Source: Betaproteobacteria bacterium HGW-Betaproteobacteria-3
GTDB taxonomy: Bacteria; Pseudomonadota; Gammaproteobacteria; Burkholderiales; Burkholderiaceae_C
NCBI GenBank assembly: GCA_002842205.1
Contig: PHCI01000023.1
Coordinates: 1 to 64,000 of the forward strand
DNA: 64,000 nucleotides
Reading direction: 5' to 3'
Shown: positions 8,497 through 16,234 of the stretch, one piece after another
How the letters are laid out: each line of letters starts with the position of its first letter
Numbering within the stretch: the first letter of the stretch is position 1
Notes under the pieces: generated by a model
Told to the model about the DNA's origin: nothing
The model's input: the letters and a program-made list of their open reading frames with translations, nothing else
Databases searched by the model: none
Translations under genes and position numbers: made by a program

Positions 8497-10113
8497 TCAG
8501 CGCACGCTCAGCGTGGTGCCCGCCTTGAAGCGGGCGGCGGCGGCGTCCCAGGTCTGGCCAAGGGCGGCGTTGTCGGCATTGGCAAAGCGCACGGCAAACC
8601 TGGGGTTGGCGGCGGTGGCGGCAAACACGTCGGGGGCGCCGAGCAGCACGTCGTAATCGCCGGTTTGCGCCGTGGCGGGCAGCGTCACGCCGACGCTGAC
8701 GCGGGTGGCCACCGTGCCTTTGGGGGCCAGCGTTTGCAGGTTGCCCGCAGCGCCCGTGTAGGTGGCGCCCGAGGTTTTGTGCCGCAGCGTGACCATCAGC
8801 TGGCGCGCGTTGAACATGCGGGCCCAGCCGACGTTGCGCAGGTCCACCGCCACCACCACGGTTCCGCCGGGGGCGACCTGGGTGTCGTGCGTCATGCTGT
8901 CGAGTTGCAGCCGGTAGCCCATCGTGCGCGACACCTCGGCAAAGCAGCCGCCCGCCTTCCAGGCATTGATGAAGGTGGGCGCCCAGGCGATGTTGAGCCA
9001 GGCCAGGTGGTACAGCGCGCCTTCGGAGAGGATGTCGGCACAGGTGTTGCGCTCGGGCATTTCGGCGCCCTGGCAGGTTTCGCCGCCAAAGGCGGTGTTG
9101 CCGCTGAGCGCCTGGGTGTAGGTGCGCTGGGCTGTGTTGGCGTAGGTGCCGGTGTCGGTGGGCCCGGCCAGGAAGCAGTCGTTGTGCACGCCGACGCGGC
9201 TTTGCTGGGTGGCCGTGGGGTACCACTTCATCACGTCGGCGGGCAGGCGAAAGCCGATTTGCGTGGTGGCGGGCACGTTGGCCAGCAGCGCGTCGCGCAC
9301 GGCGGCGCGGTTGGCGTCGGCCGTGGCACAAGTGGTGCCGCCCGAGTTGAAGCCGCAGGAGTTGCCCGCCTGTGACGAATGCCATTCACCCCAGGCGCCG
9401 ATGAAGCCCGCCCGCATGTAGGGGATGACGTCGGCATTGGCGGCCAGCACGGGCTTGAGTTGTTCGAGGTGGCGCTTGATCTGCGCGGCCGTCGCGTCAT
9501 TGCCGCCAGCGGTGAAATCGTAGGCAAACAGCAGCGTGGCCTTCATGCCCGCGGTGCGCAGCGCGGCAAAGCGCGTGCCCAGCGTGGTGAGAAAGCTCGC
9601 GGGCAGGTCCACGGTGCGGTAAGCGCCGATGTTGATGGTGGCCAGCACCAGACGTTGCCCCGCGTTGAAGGCGGCCTGCACGCTGCCGGCGTCGTAGGCC
9701 GACACAAAGTCGCTGCCCGCGCCGCCGTAAAAGCCACGGTCGGGGTTGGGGAAATCGGCGGTGGTGGTGGCGAAATCCGCGCCGACCTGCACGCCGCTGG
9801 TGCCGGTGTTGCCCGGTGCAGGTGCAGGTGCAGGTGCAGGTGCAGGTGCAGGTGCAGGTGCGGGTGCAGGTGCGGGTGCGGGTGCGGGTGCGGGTGCTGG
9901 CGCCCTTGTGCCGCGAGTGCCCGTGGTACTCGGTGCGGGGGCGGGGGCTGGCGAAGCGGTGGGTGCGGGTGCCGGGGCCGGGGTAGCGGTGCCGGTCTGC
10001 GCGACGGTGGCGTCGGTGCCGCTGTCACCGCCGCCGCAACTCGCGACGAGAACACAAACGGCCATCAGTTGGCCCACGGTGGCCAGGCGTGCTTTGTCAA
10101 TGGCTAAGTACAT
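8497..10113 (-). CDS. Lipoprotein with Ala-Pro linker, DUF4874/DUF4832 type
   Basis: 538 residues. A signal peptide ends in the lipobox VASC (Cys26), followed by GGGDSGTD. Residues about 40-100 are low-complexity Ala-Pro repeats, a likely spacer from the outer membrane. The folded part begins with NPDRGFYGG, the hallmark of DUF4874, containing a barrel-like segment (YMRAGFIGAWGEWHSS) suggestive of a glycoside-hydrolase-like fold, followed by a DUF4832-like C-terminal beta domain. Function unknown; these domains occur in secreted, probably carbohydrate-related proteins. Stop-to-stop with add. Several Cys pairs (for example CGF and TCATAD) may form disulfides. Confidence 0.8.
   Translation of the reverse strand: MYLAIDKARLATVGQLMAVCVLVASCGGGDSGTDATVAQTGTATPAPAPAPTASPAPAPAPSTTGTRGTRAPAPAPAPAPAPAPAPAPAPAPAPAPAPAPGNTGTSGVQVGADFATTTADFPNPDRGFYGGAGSDFVSAYDAGSVQAAFNAGQRLVLATINIGAYRTVDLPASFLTTLGTRFAALRTAGMKATLLFAYDFTAGGNDATAAQIKRHLEQLKPVLAANADVIPYMRAGFIGAWGEWHSSQAGNSCGFNSGGTTCATADANRAAVRDALLANVPATTQIGFRLPADVMKWYPTATQQSRVGVHNDCFLAGPTDTGTYANTAQRTYTQALSGNTAFGGETCQGAEMPERNTCADILSEGALYHLAWLNIAWAPTFINAWKAGGCFAEVSRTMGYRLQLDSMTHDTQVAPGGTVVVAVDLRNVGWARMFNARQLMVTLRHKTSGATYTGAAGNLQTLAPKGTVATRVSVGVTLPATAQTGDYDVLLGAPDVFAATAANPRFAVRFANADNAALGQTWDAAAARFKAGTTLSVR
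9815..9898. repeat. Hexanucleotide tandem repeat GGTGCA/GGTGCG, 14 units
   Basis: Fourteen contiguous 6-nt units (mostly GGTGCA, later GGTGCG) encode the Ala-Pro linker of the lipoprotein on the minus strand. The unit is a multiple of three, so copy-number change would lengthen or shorten the spacer without a frameshift. Confidence 0.9.
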
Positions 10114-10380
10114 CTTGTTGCGACCCCGAAACTCTGAACGCCCAACGGCAAAGCGGCGACCTTAACGGTGCTTGGCGAGGCGCCCGTAAGTGAATGGGTA
10201 TGCATGCAACAAGATGTCGGCCACCGGGTGGCGCCCGGCCGGGCGGCGCACAGGGCCCCCACAACCCGTTACACCCGTGACGTGTGGGGGTCATCCAAAA
10301 TGCTTCATGGGCCGCGCCCGCGCCGCCGGGCCGCAAACAGGGAAAATGCCGGTTGGCCCCACCTTCCCGCAAAGCCCTCC

Positions 10381-11004
10381 ATGCCCCTGTCTGCCCCCGC
10401 GCCCCGCACCCACTTGCACACCCGCAGCGTCACCTACCGCGGCTACCACCGCGAAGACGGGTTGTGGGACATCGAAGCCGAGATGACCGACACCAAGGCC
10501 TACACGCTGGAGCGCACCGAACGCGGCGTCATGCCCCCCGGCACGCCGGTGCACGGCATGCTGATCCGCGTGACGGTGGACGACACGCTGACCATCCGCG
10601 CCATTGAAAGCGCGATGGACCACACGCCGTTTCAGGAATGCCAGCAGGGCACGCCGCCCATGCAGCAGATGGTGGGCGTCACCCTGGGCCCGGGCTGGCG
10701 CCAGGCGATCGAACTGGCACTGGGCCGCACGCGCGGCTGCACGCACCTGCGTGAGCTGCTGTTCAACATGGCCACCGCCGCCTACCAGACCATCCCCGGC
10801 TACCGCGAACGCCTGCGCCGCCAGGCCGGTGCGCCCCCCACCGAGCACACCACGCCGCCCTACCATCTGGGCAAGTGCATTGCGTGGGACTTTGACGGCG
10901 CCGTGGTGGCGCGCCATTACCCCCAATTTGCGGGCTGGCAGCCGCTCCAGCGGGGCCAGCGGGCGGACCCGCGCACGACCAGGCCCAAGCCCGAGCAGCC
11001 GTAG
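10381..11004 (+). CDS. DUF2889 family protein
   Basis: 207 residues beginning MPLSAPAPRTHLHTRSVTYR. The segment GYHREDGLWDIEAEMTDTKA and the cysteine pair around RTRGCTHLRELLFNMATAAY identify the DUF2889 family common in Burkholderiales. Function not established; some members sit near aromatic or acyl-CoA catabolic genes, but here the neighbours are unrelated. A conserved His/Cys set (GCTHL, GKCIAWD) hints at metal binding, which is inference. The ATG at 10381 was preferred because upstream in-frame codons are non-conserved. Confidence 0.8.
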   Translation: MPLSAPAPRTHLHTRSVTYRGYHREDGLWDIEAEMTDTKAYTLERTERGVMPPGTPVHGMLIRVTVDDTLTIRAIESAMDHTPFQECQQGTPPMQQMVGVTLGPGWRQAIELALGRTRGCTHLRELLFNMATAAYQTIPGYRERLRRQAGAPPTEHTTPPYHLGKCIAWDFDGAVVARHYPQFAGWQPLQRGQRADPRTTRPKPEQP

Positions 11005-11020
11005 CCGCAGCGCAACGCGT

Positions 11021-11569
11021 TCAGCCCCGCGCCAGCCAGGCCGTCAACCCGAACCCTGCGTTGTAAAAAGCGTGCACCGCCACCGCCGGCCAGACGCTGG
11101 CAAAGCGCTCGCGCAGGTGGCCCAGCACCAGTGAAGGCACGGCCACCGCCAGCGCCCAGGCCAGCGGCTGCGCGCGCAGGTGCAGCGCCACAAAGCCCAA
11201 CGTGACCAGCACATTGGCCAGCGTCACCGGCCCCAGCCGCCGGGGCTGGCCGTGCGGACTGGTCAGGCGCAGCGCCTGGCCCTGCAGCGCCCCGCGAAAC
11301 ACCAGTTCTTCCACCAGCGGCTGCGCGGCCACGAACAGCGCCCAGGCCAGCCAGCCCTGCGGCGCCAGCATGTGCGGCCCCACCCACAGCCCCAGCGCCA
11401 GCCACACCGGCACGGCCAGCAGCAGCGCCAGCGCCAGGTGCGCGTCGGGCGGCCAGGTGGCCAGCGCAGGCCGCGGCCACGCCAGGCCGCACTCCTGTGC
11501 CAGGGTGGGGCGAGCGGCCGGTGGGGGCGTTGCGGGTGCGGGGGGCGGCAAGTCGGGCGGGGGGGTCAC
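11021..11569 (-). CDS. CPBP-family intramembrane protease
   Basis: About 182 residues from the GTG at 11569 (an ATG at 11677 would add 36 poorly conserved residues). After a Pro-rich lead there are about five hydrophobic segments. The glutamate protease motifs are visible: EELVFRG (EExxxR), a His in FVALHL and HAFYNAG (HxxxN), as in CAAX-processing and bacteriocin-processing (CPBP/Abi) proteases. No bacteriocin or sortase-like cluster is beside it, so the substrate is unknown. It converges with the DUF2889 gene (16 bp between stops). Confidence 0.75.
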   Translation of the reverse strand: MTPPPDLPPPAPATPPPAARPTLAQECGLAWPRPALATWPPDAHLALALLLAVPVWLALGLWVGPHMLAPQGWLAWALFVAAQPLVEELVFRGALQGQALRLTSPHGQPRRLGPVTLANVLVTLGFVALHLRAQPLAWALAVAVPSLVLGHLRERFASVWPAVAVHAFYNAGFGLTAWLARG

Positions 11570-11685
11570 GGGCCCGATCTTACGGGCCTGGCGGGCGCTT
11601 GCCCCGGCGATGCTGAAGGGCTTGCGTGCACCAGGCACGCCACAGGCCCTATGCTTGCGGTTTTGACGCAAAAGCAACCCGCCCC

Positions 11686-11940
11686 ATGGCTGAAAAAACC
11701 ATCGACACCGACACCTACAAGCTCTACCCGTCGCCGCGCAATGTGCACCGCGAGGTGTTTGAGCACCAGGTCTTCGTGCCGCACCCTTACGCGCTGATCG
11801 ACCTGCCCAGCTTTCACCTCAAGGGCCGGCACAGCCTGTTTGCCGCCTACCGCCTGGCCGACCGCAAACACGGCCAGTTGGTGACGTTCGAGCACGCGGC
11901 CGACCGCGCCGTCTTCAACACCGGCTTCGTGCCCGACTGA
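11686..11940 (+). CDS. Small conserved-looking protein of unknown function
   Basis: 84 residues, MAEKTIDTDTYKLYPSPRNV and onward, rich in His, Tyr and Phe, ending AVFNTGFVPD. There is no signal peptide, transmembrane segment or recognisable domain. Coding is supported by a clean ATG, GC-rich third positions and tight spacing (15 bp) before the SUI1 gene, suggesting one operon. I do not recognise the family. Confidence 0.65.
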   Translation: MAEKTIDTDTYKLYPSPRNVHREVFEHQVFVPHPYALIDLPSFHLKGRHSLFAAYRLADRKHGQLVTFEHAADRAVFNTGFVPD

Positions 11941-11955
11941 CGCGCAGCGGAGGCC

Positions 11956-12324
11956 ATGGCCATGCACAGCAGATCGGCCCGCGGCGGCCTGGTGTACTCG
12001 ACCGACAGCGGGCGCATGTGCCCGGTGTGCCGCCACCCGGCGGCGCAATGCGTTTGCAAAAAAGCCCCGGCCGTGCCGGCGGGCGACGGCGTGGTGCGCG
12101 TCCAGCGCGAAAGCAAGGGCCGCGGCGGCAAAACCGTCACGCTGGTCCGGGGTGTGCCGCTGGACGCCGTGGCGCTGGCCGACCTGGGCAAGCAGCTGCG
12201 GGCCGCCTGCGGCTCGGGCGGCACCGTGAAAGACGGCGTGATCGAAGTGCAGGGCGACCACGCCGAGCGGCTGGCGGCCCACCTGCAGGCACGCGGCTAC
12301 AGCGTCAAGCGGGCGGGTGGATAA
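11956..12324 (+). CDS. yciH: SUI1/YciH-family translation initiation factor homologue
   Basis: 122 residues. The N-terminus carries C-x2-C and C-x-C pairs (MCPVCRHP, QCVCK) that could bind zinc. The core GRGGKTVTLVRGVPL is the SUI1/eIF1 signature, followed by LGKQLRAACGSGGTVKDG and a closing VQGDHAERLAAHL. Bacterial YciH is dispensable and proposed to influence initiation fidelity. It lies 15 bp after the small unknown gene. Confidence 0.9.
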   Translation: MAMHSRSARGGLVYSTDSGRMCPVCRHPAAQCVCKKAPAVPAGDGVVRVQRESKGRGGKTVTLVRGVPLDAVALADLGKQLRAACGSGGTVKDGVIEVQGDHAERLAAHLQARGYSVKRAGG

Positions 12325-12378
12325 GGACGGATGCCGCATGGGTACGCAAGCTTTCTTCCATCATTTTTGGAGAAAAAT

Positions 12379-13539
12379 ATGCCTTTAGCCCCCGTCAATA
12401 GGTCAAAGTTTGCTATTTTTGCGGTAGTTGCCGCGGCGGTGGCCACCCTGCACGCTGGTGCGGCCCAGGCCCAGCCCGTGCGCGCCGAAACCGTGGCCAG
12501 CGGCCTGCAAAACCCCTGGGGCGTGGCGTTTTTGCCCGACGGCCGGTTTCTGGTGACCGAGCGCCCCGGGCGCCTGCGCGTGATCGCGCCCGACGGCAAG
12601 GTCAGCCCACCCGTGACGGGCCTGCCTGAAGTGGCGGCCGGTGGGCAGGGGGGCCTGCTTGACGTCATCACCGATGCCGACTTTGCCCGCAACCGCACGA
12701 TTTACTTCTGCTTTTCAGAGCCCGCGGCCGTGGGCAACGGCAACAGCACCGCGCTGGCCCGCGCCGAGCTGTCGCCAGACGCCACCCGGCTGGACGCCGT
12801 GCGGGTGATCTTCAGCCAGAAGCCCAAGGTGGCCAGCAGCAGCCATTTCGGCTGCCGCATCGTGGAAGGGCAGCGCGACGGCAAGCCCGACGGCACCCTG
12901 TTTTTGACGCTGGGCGACCGCTACTCGCGCATGGCCGACGCGCAGACCCTGGACAACCACCTCGGCAAGGTGGTCCGCGTGGGCAAGGACGCAAGCGTGC
13001 CCGCCGACAACCCCCACGTCGGCAAAGCCGGTGCGCTGCCCGAGATCTGGAGCCACGGCCACCGCAACCTGCAGGGTGCCACGCTCGGGCCTGATGGCGC
13101 GCTGTGGACGCACGAGCATGGCCCGCAGGGCGGCGACGAGATCAACCGCCCGCAGCCCGGCCGCAACTACGGCTGGCCCGTCATCACCTACGGCGAAAAC
13201 TACGGCGGCGGCAAGATCGGCGCGGGCATCACGGCCCAGGCGGGCCTGGAGCAGCCGCTGCACTACTGGGTGCCGTCGATCGCGCCGTCGGGCATGGCCT
13301 TTTTGACGAGCGAGCGCTACGGCCCCGCCTGGAAGGGCAACCTGTTCGTGGGCTCGCTCAAGTTCCAGTACCTCAACCGCATCGAGCTGGCCGCCGACGG
13401 CAAGGTGCTGCGCGAACACAAGCTGCTGGCCGAGCTGGGCCAGCGCGTGCGCGACGTGCGCCAGGGCCCCGACGGCTGGCTCTATGTGCTGACCGACAGC
13501 AGCAATGGCCGGCTGGTGCGGGTGGCATTGGGCCATTGA
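12379..13539 (+). CDS. PQQ-type soluble sugar dehydrogenase (YliI/Asd-like), secreted
   Basis: 386-residue beta-propeller of the glucose/sorbosone dehydrogenase family, oxidising aldoses in the periplasm with PQQ. Motifs include AGGQGGLLDV, LFLTLGDRYSR, LDNHLGKVVRV, EIWSHGHRNLQG and GWPVITYGENY. A signal peptide ends near GAAQAQ. The start at 12379 has GGAGA five nt upstream. The codons after the ATG are supplied by the 32-nt dispersed repeat and encode the signal peptide n-region (PLAPVNRSKFAI). No pqq genes lie in the window, so cofactor supply is unknown. Confidence 0.88.
   Translation: MPLAPVNRSKFAIFAVVAAAVATLHAGAAQAQPVRAETVASGLQNPWGVAFLPDGRFLVTERPGRLRVIAPDGKVSPPVTGLPEVAAGGQGGLLDVITDADFARNRTIYFCFSEPAAVGNGNSTALARAELSPDATRLDAVRVIFSQKPKVASSSHFGCRIVEGQRDGKPDGTLFLTLGDRYSRMADAQTLDNHLGKVVRVGKDASVPADNPHVGKAGALPEIWSHGHRNLQGATLGPDGALWTHEHGPQGGDEINRPQPGRNYGWPVITYGENYGGGKIGAGITAQAGLEQPLHYWVPSIAPSGMAFLTSERYGPAWKGNLFVGSLKFQYLNRIELAADGKVLREHKLLAELGQRVRDVRQGPDGWLYVLTDSSNGRLVRVALGH
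12386..12417 (+). repeat. 32-nt dispersed repeat, copy 2 (inside a signal peptide)
   Basis: Core starts TAGCCCCCGTCAA and ends AAGTTTGCTATT. It is read through by the sugar dehydrogenase gene in the phase GCC CCC GTC. Where intergenic copies carry ATAG, this one has AAAG, avoiding a stop in that phase. Confidence 0.9.
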
Positions 13540-13650
13540 GGCGCGCGATGTGTGGCGCCGCGCCGCGCAACATGGTTCGGCCCGCGCGACCGATTCCGGC
13601 CATGTGGATGCCCGCCAGGTGGCCACGCAAGGCCGCGGGGGCCTTGGCGC

Positions 13651-14265
13651 TCATTGCTGGCCGTACTTGACCTTGGCATCCTGCACGCAAGCGTCCTTGG
13701 TCGGGCCGGCCAGCACGTCGCACTTTTCCTTGGCCACGGCATAAGCGGCTTCGCGCTCATTGGCCGACGCGTCCTTGCGGGCTTCTTTGCCGGCCTTTTG
13801 GGCCTCGGCATTGGCGTCGCGGGTCTTGCCGGCGGCGGTGGCGTTGGCATCGGTGGTTACTTCAGACACCTTGGCGCTGGCTTCGGCGGCCACGCGATCA
13901 CTTTTGGCTTGCTTGCGGCACACATCCTTGGGGTTACCGGCCAGGTCGTCGCACTTTTCCTTGGCGATGTCGTAGGCGGTCGATGCCTTGGTCATGCGCA
14001 CGTCGTAGCTGTGAGCCGTGCTGGGTTTGTAGCTGGCTTCCAGTTCCGCCATGGCGACCTTGTGGTGGCCCTTGGCTTGTGCCATGCAGATGTCTTTGGT
14101 GTTACCGGCCATCGGCTTGCAGGCCGCCTTGTCCGCGGTGTACTGCGTGGCAATGGCAGTCTTGTGCACGTTGTAATCGGCCTTGCTCAGCGGGGTGTCG
14201 GCAGCGCTGGCAGCGCCTGCCAGGAAGACGAGCGAAGCGGCCAGGGTGAGTTTGAATGAAGTCAT
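13651..14265 (-). CDS. Periplasmic protein with three Cys-repeat motifs
   Basis: 204 residues from the ATG at 14265 (AAGGAAA upstream). A signal peptide (MTSFKLTLAASLVFLAGAAS, then AA) precedes a Lys/Ala-rich helical body. A Cys-pair motif recurs three times: ACKPMAGNTKDIC, KCDDLAGNPKDVC and KCDVLAGPTKDAC. Each pair is spaced to form a small disulfide loop, reminiscent of PsiF-type repeats, though I do not claim that family. It lies 62 bp downstream of the bacterioferritin-like gene on the same strand. Role unknown. Confidence 0.75.
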   Translation of the reverse strand: MTSFKLTLAASLVFLAGAASAADTPLSKADYNVHKTAIATQYTADKAACKPMAGNTKDICMAQAKGHHKVAMAELEASYKPSTAHSYDVRMTKASTAYDIAKEKCDDLAGNPKDVCRKQAKSDRVAAEASAKVSEVTTDANATAAGKTRDANAEAQKAGKEARKDASANEREAAYAVAKEKCDVLAGPTKDACVQDAKVKYGQQ

Positions 14266-14327
14266 GTGTTTTCCTTGGGATGGTTGTTGTCGGGGTTTTT
14301 TTGGCGGGGCGGGGCGGGGGTGGGGGG

Positions 14328-14906
14328 TCAGGCGCCGCGCTGTGCCAGCGGAGTCTCGGCCCATGCCATGGGTTGCGTCACTTGCAGCAGGTCAGCCAGG
14401 TCGTCGGCGTGTTGTTCTTCGACCGCCAGAATCGACTCCAGAAGCCGACGCGTGGTTGGGTCCTGGTCGGCCAGGTATTGGATGAACTCGCGGTAGCTGT
14501 CGATGGCGATGCGCTCGGCCACGAGGTTCTCGTGGATCATCTCGGGAAGCGATGCGCCCTCCAGGTATTCGGCGTGGCTGCGGCCCGGCAGACTGGCGGG
14601 CGAAAAATCGGGCTCACCGCCCAGTTGCACAATGCGCTCGGCCAGTTGGTCGGCATGGCCCTGCTCTTCGTTGGAATGGGCCAGAAATTCGGTGGCCACG
14701 GTCTGCGAATGGATGCCGCGCGCCATGAAATGGTGCCGCCGGTAGCGCAGCACGCAGATCAGTTCGGTTGCCAGCGCGTCGTTCAGGCGCTGCAGCACCA
14801 CGGGGCGGTCTGCCGTGTAGCCGGCCGTGACGGCGCCGGACTCGACGTCCTGGCGGGCGCGTGCCCGCAGCGCTGCGACATTGAGTGTGGTCTGTTGATT
14901 TTTCAT
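14328..14906 (-). CDS. Bacterioferritin-like ferritin-domain protein
   Basis: 192-residue four-helix ferritin-like protein. Diiron ligands are visible in LATELICVLRYRRH, HSNEEQGHADQLAERI, HENLVAERIAIDSYREFI and ILAVEEQHADDLADLL, i.e. paired ExxH motifs. It is longer than classical Bfr, with an N-terminal extension of about 35 residues, and no haem Met can be assigned with confidence. AAGGA precedes the ATG. Likely role is iron storage or oxidative-stress protection in the cytoplasm. Probably transcribed with the downstream Cys-repeat gene. Confidence 0.88.
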   Translation of the reverse strand: MKNQQTTLNVAALRARARQDVESGAVTAGYTADRPVVLQRLNDALATELICVLRYRRHHFMARGIHSQTVATEFLAHSNEEQGHADQLAERIVQLGGEPDFSPASLPGRSHAEYLEGASLPEMIHENLVAERIAIDSYREFIQYLADQDPTTRRLLESILAVEEQHADDLADLLQVTQPMAWAETPLAQRGA

Positions 14907-15016
14907 AAAGTCCTTTCAGGGAATGACCGAGCATTGCAGTGGGGCGGGGCAGCGTCTGTGCGGTCACACACACTGCGGCTGCGGGTCTGGAAAGTGCCGA
15001 CGGATGCTACGTAATA

Positions 15017-15048
15017 AATAGCTTTGTCTCCATATTGGACGGGGGATG
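15017..15048 (-). repeat. 32-nt dispersed repeat, copy 3 (divergent middle)
   Basis: Read on the minus strand the core is CATCCCCCGTCC then a diverged middle and AGCTATT. It lies in the 235-bp gap between the bacterioferritin-like gene and the membrane protein. Apart from this copy and promoter-like AT stretches, nothing else is evident in the gap. Confidence 0.7.
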
Positions 15049-15141
15049 AATGCCATTTCAACTTGGAAATATGCGACGACCGCGAGAGGGTGATCCGGCT
15101 TTGCACGGCCCGCGTCTGGCGCAAAACGCAGGGCGGCGGAT

Positions 15142-15690
15142 TCATCGCGATTTCGAGCCGCTGGGCTTGGACTTGCCGTACGGCCCGTCCAACCACGCCA
15201 GATCGCCCACCTTCGGCATGGCGGGCAGGGTGCGGGTCATGGCCTCGCGCTCCTGGATCAGCAGCCGCATGCGCCCGTCGTCGCGCCAGTCCGACGTGAT
15301 GGTGACCGGCAGAGGTTCTTTCTTGTCGCCGAAGTCTACAAACGCAAACTGGCCGCGCTGGTGCCGACCCCAGTGTCCCTTGAGCTGTACCGCCACGTCC
15401 AGTGCCCTGAGGTGCCGGTGGTAGTTCACCCCCGTGATTTCGCCCACCGCGCGGCGACTCGGGTCGGCCTTGCCCCACCGCATGGCGATGGCCGACGCCA
15501 CGCCCGCCGTCAGCAACAGCACCGCGGCCCAGGCCAGCGGCTGGCGCCAGTCGCTGCGGTCCATGCGTTCCAGCAAGTGGAATGCCCGCGGCAGGGACAG
15601 CGCCGCCAGCACGCCGACGGTGATGCCCAGCCACTGGCGCAGCCGGTACATCGTGTCCAGCCTGATCCAGACCCAGTGGATGCGGTTCAT
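15142..15690 (-). CDS. Putative membrane protein, unknown family
   Basis: 182 residues from the ATG at 15690 (MNRIHWVWIRLDTMYRLRQW). Two hydrophobic segments (GITVGVLAALSLPRAF and WAAVLLLTAGVASAIAM) anchor a soluble C-terminal region of about 110 residues with a beta-rich look (LRALDVAVQLKGHWGR, FAFVDFGDKKEPLPVTI). The tail is basic (KSKPSGSKSR). No domain recognised. A run of nine C (15697-15705) directly precedes the start codon. Confidence 0.65.
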   Translation of the reverse strand: MNRIHWVWIRLDTMYRLRQWLGITVGVLAALSLPRAFHLLERMDRSDWRQPLAWAAVLLLTAGVASAIAMRWGKADPSRRAVGEITGVNYHRHLRALDVAVQLKGHWGRHQRGQFAFVDFGDKKEPLPVTITSDWRDDGRMRLLIQEREAMTRTLPAMPKVGDLAWLDGPYGKSKPSGSKSR

Positions 15691-16234
15691 CCTGATCCCC
15701 CCCCCTGTGCGGTGCATGCCGCCGACCTGCGGCCCGGACAATCAGGCCGCTTGGCCCGCATGTTGGCCGGGTTGTGCGAGGGGTTCTGTTCGGTACCGCA
15801 CGGGTCCGAAGATTTGGTGGCGCTGTGGCACACTTTCTGGCCCCCCCCCCCGAAACGCGCCAACCGCCCCATCGATGACCGCCGCCGCCCGCGTCCAGCC
15901 TGAAGCCTTCTTCACACCCGGTGAGTGGGCGCAGCGGTCGCGCCGCTGGCGCTGGCGGGGGGGGGCTCGCGCTGGCTTGGTGAAAACCCCGATGAATAGC
16001 AAAATGCCAACAAGTGATCGCTAAAGGGGGTTTGCCATGGGTGCCGCCACAAAAGAACAGTTCAACGTTCGCGTCAGCCCCGCGCTCAAGGCCCGGCGGG
16101 ACAGCTACGCTGAAATGGTCGGCGTGAACTTGTCGTCCATCCCAACGACCTGCTCAGCCACCGCGTGAGTTCCGAAGTGGTGGAAGTGCTGCAGGTCTGG
16201 CATGTGGCGTAAAGCCGCTAACACTGATCGCACC
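15691..16234. other. 544-bp gap with homopolymer tracts and a gene relic
   Basis: No intact gene is convincing here. The gap holds nine C at 15697-15705, eleven C at 15841-15851 and a G run near 15959. It also holds the short relic described at 16037-16212. Open frames across the middle have no recognisable content. Confidence 0.6.
16037..16212 (+). pseudogene. Possible relic of an RHH antitoxin/toxin pair
   Basis: An ATG at 16037 begins MGAATKEQFNVRVSPALKAR, which looks like the first strand and helix of a ribbon-helix-helix antitoxin, but the frame stops after 43 codons (TGA 16166-16168). A second frame across the junction reads NDLLSHRVSSEVVEVLQVWH and ends at TAA (16210-16212), similar in feel to the C-terminus of a ParE/RelE-type toxin. 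An internal deletion fusing the start of an antitoxin with the end of a toxin would explain both. Tentative. Confidence 0.35.

Noticed and set aside
11021-11569. Intramembrane protease as part of an exosortase/JDVT-type sorting system
   Set aside because: The motifs are shared with generic CPBP proteases, and no sorting-signal protein or partner is nearby.
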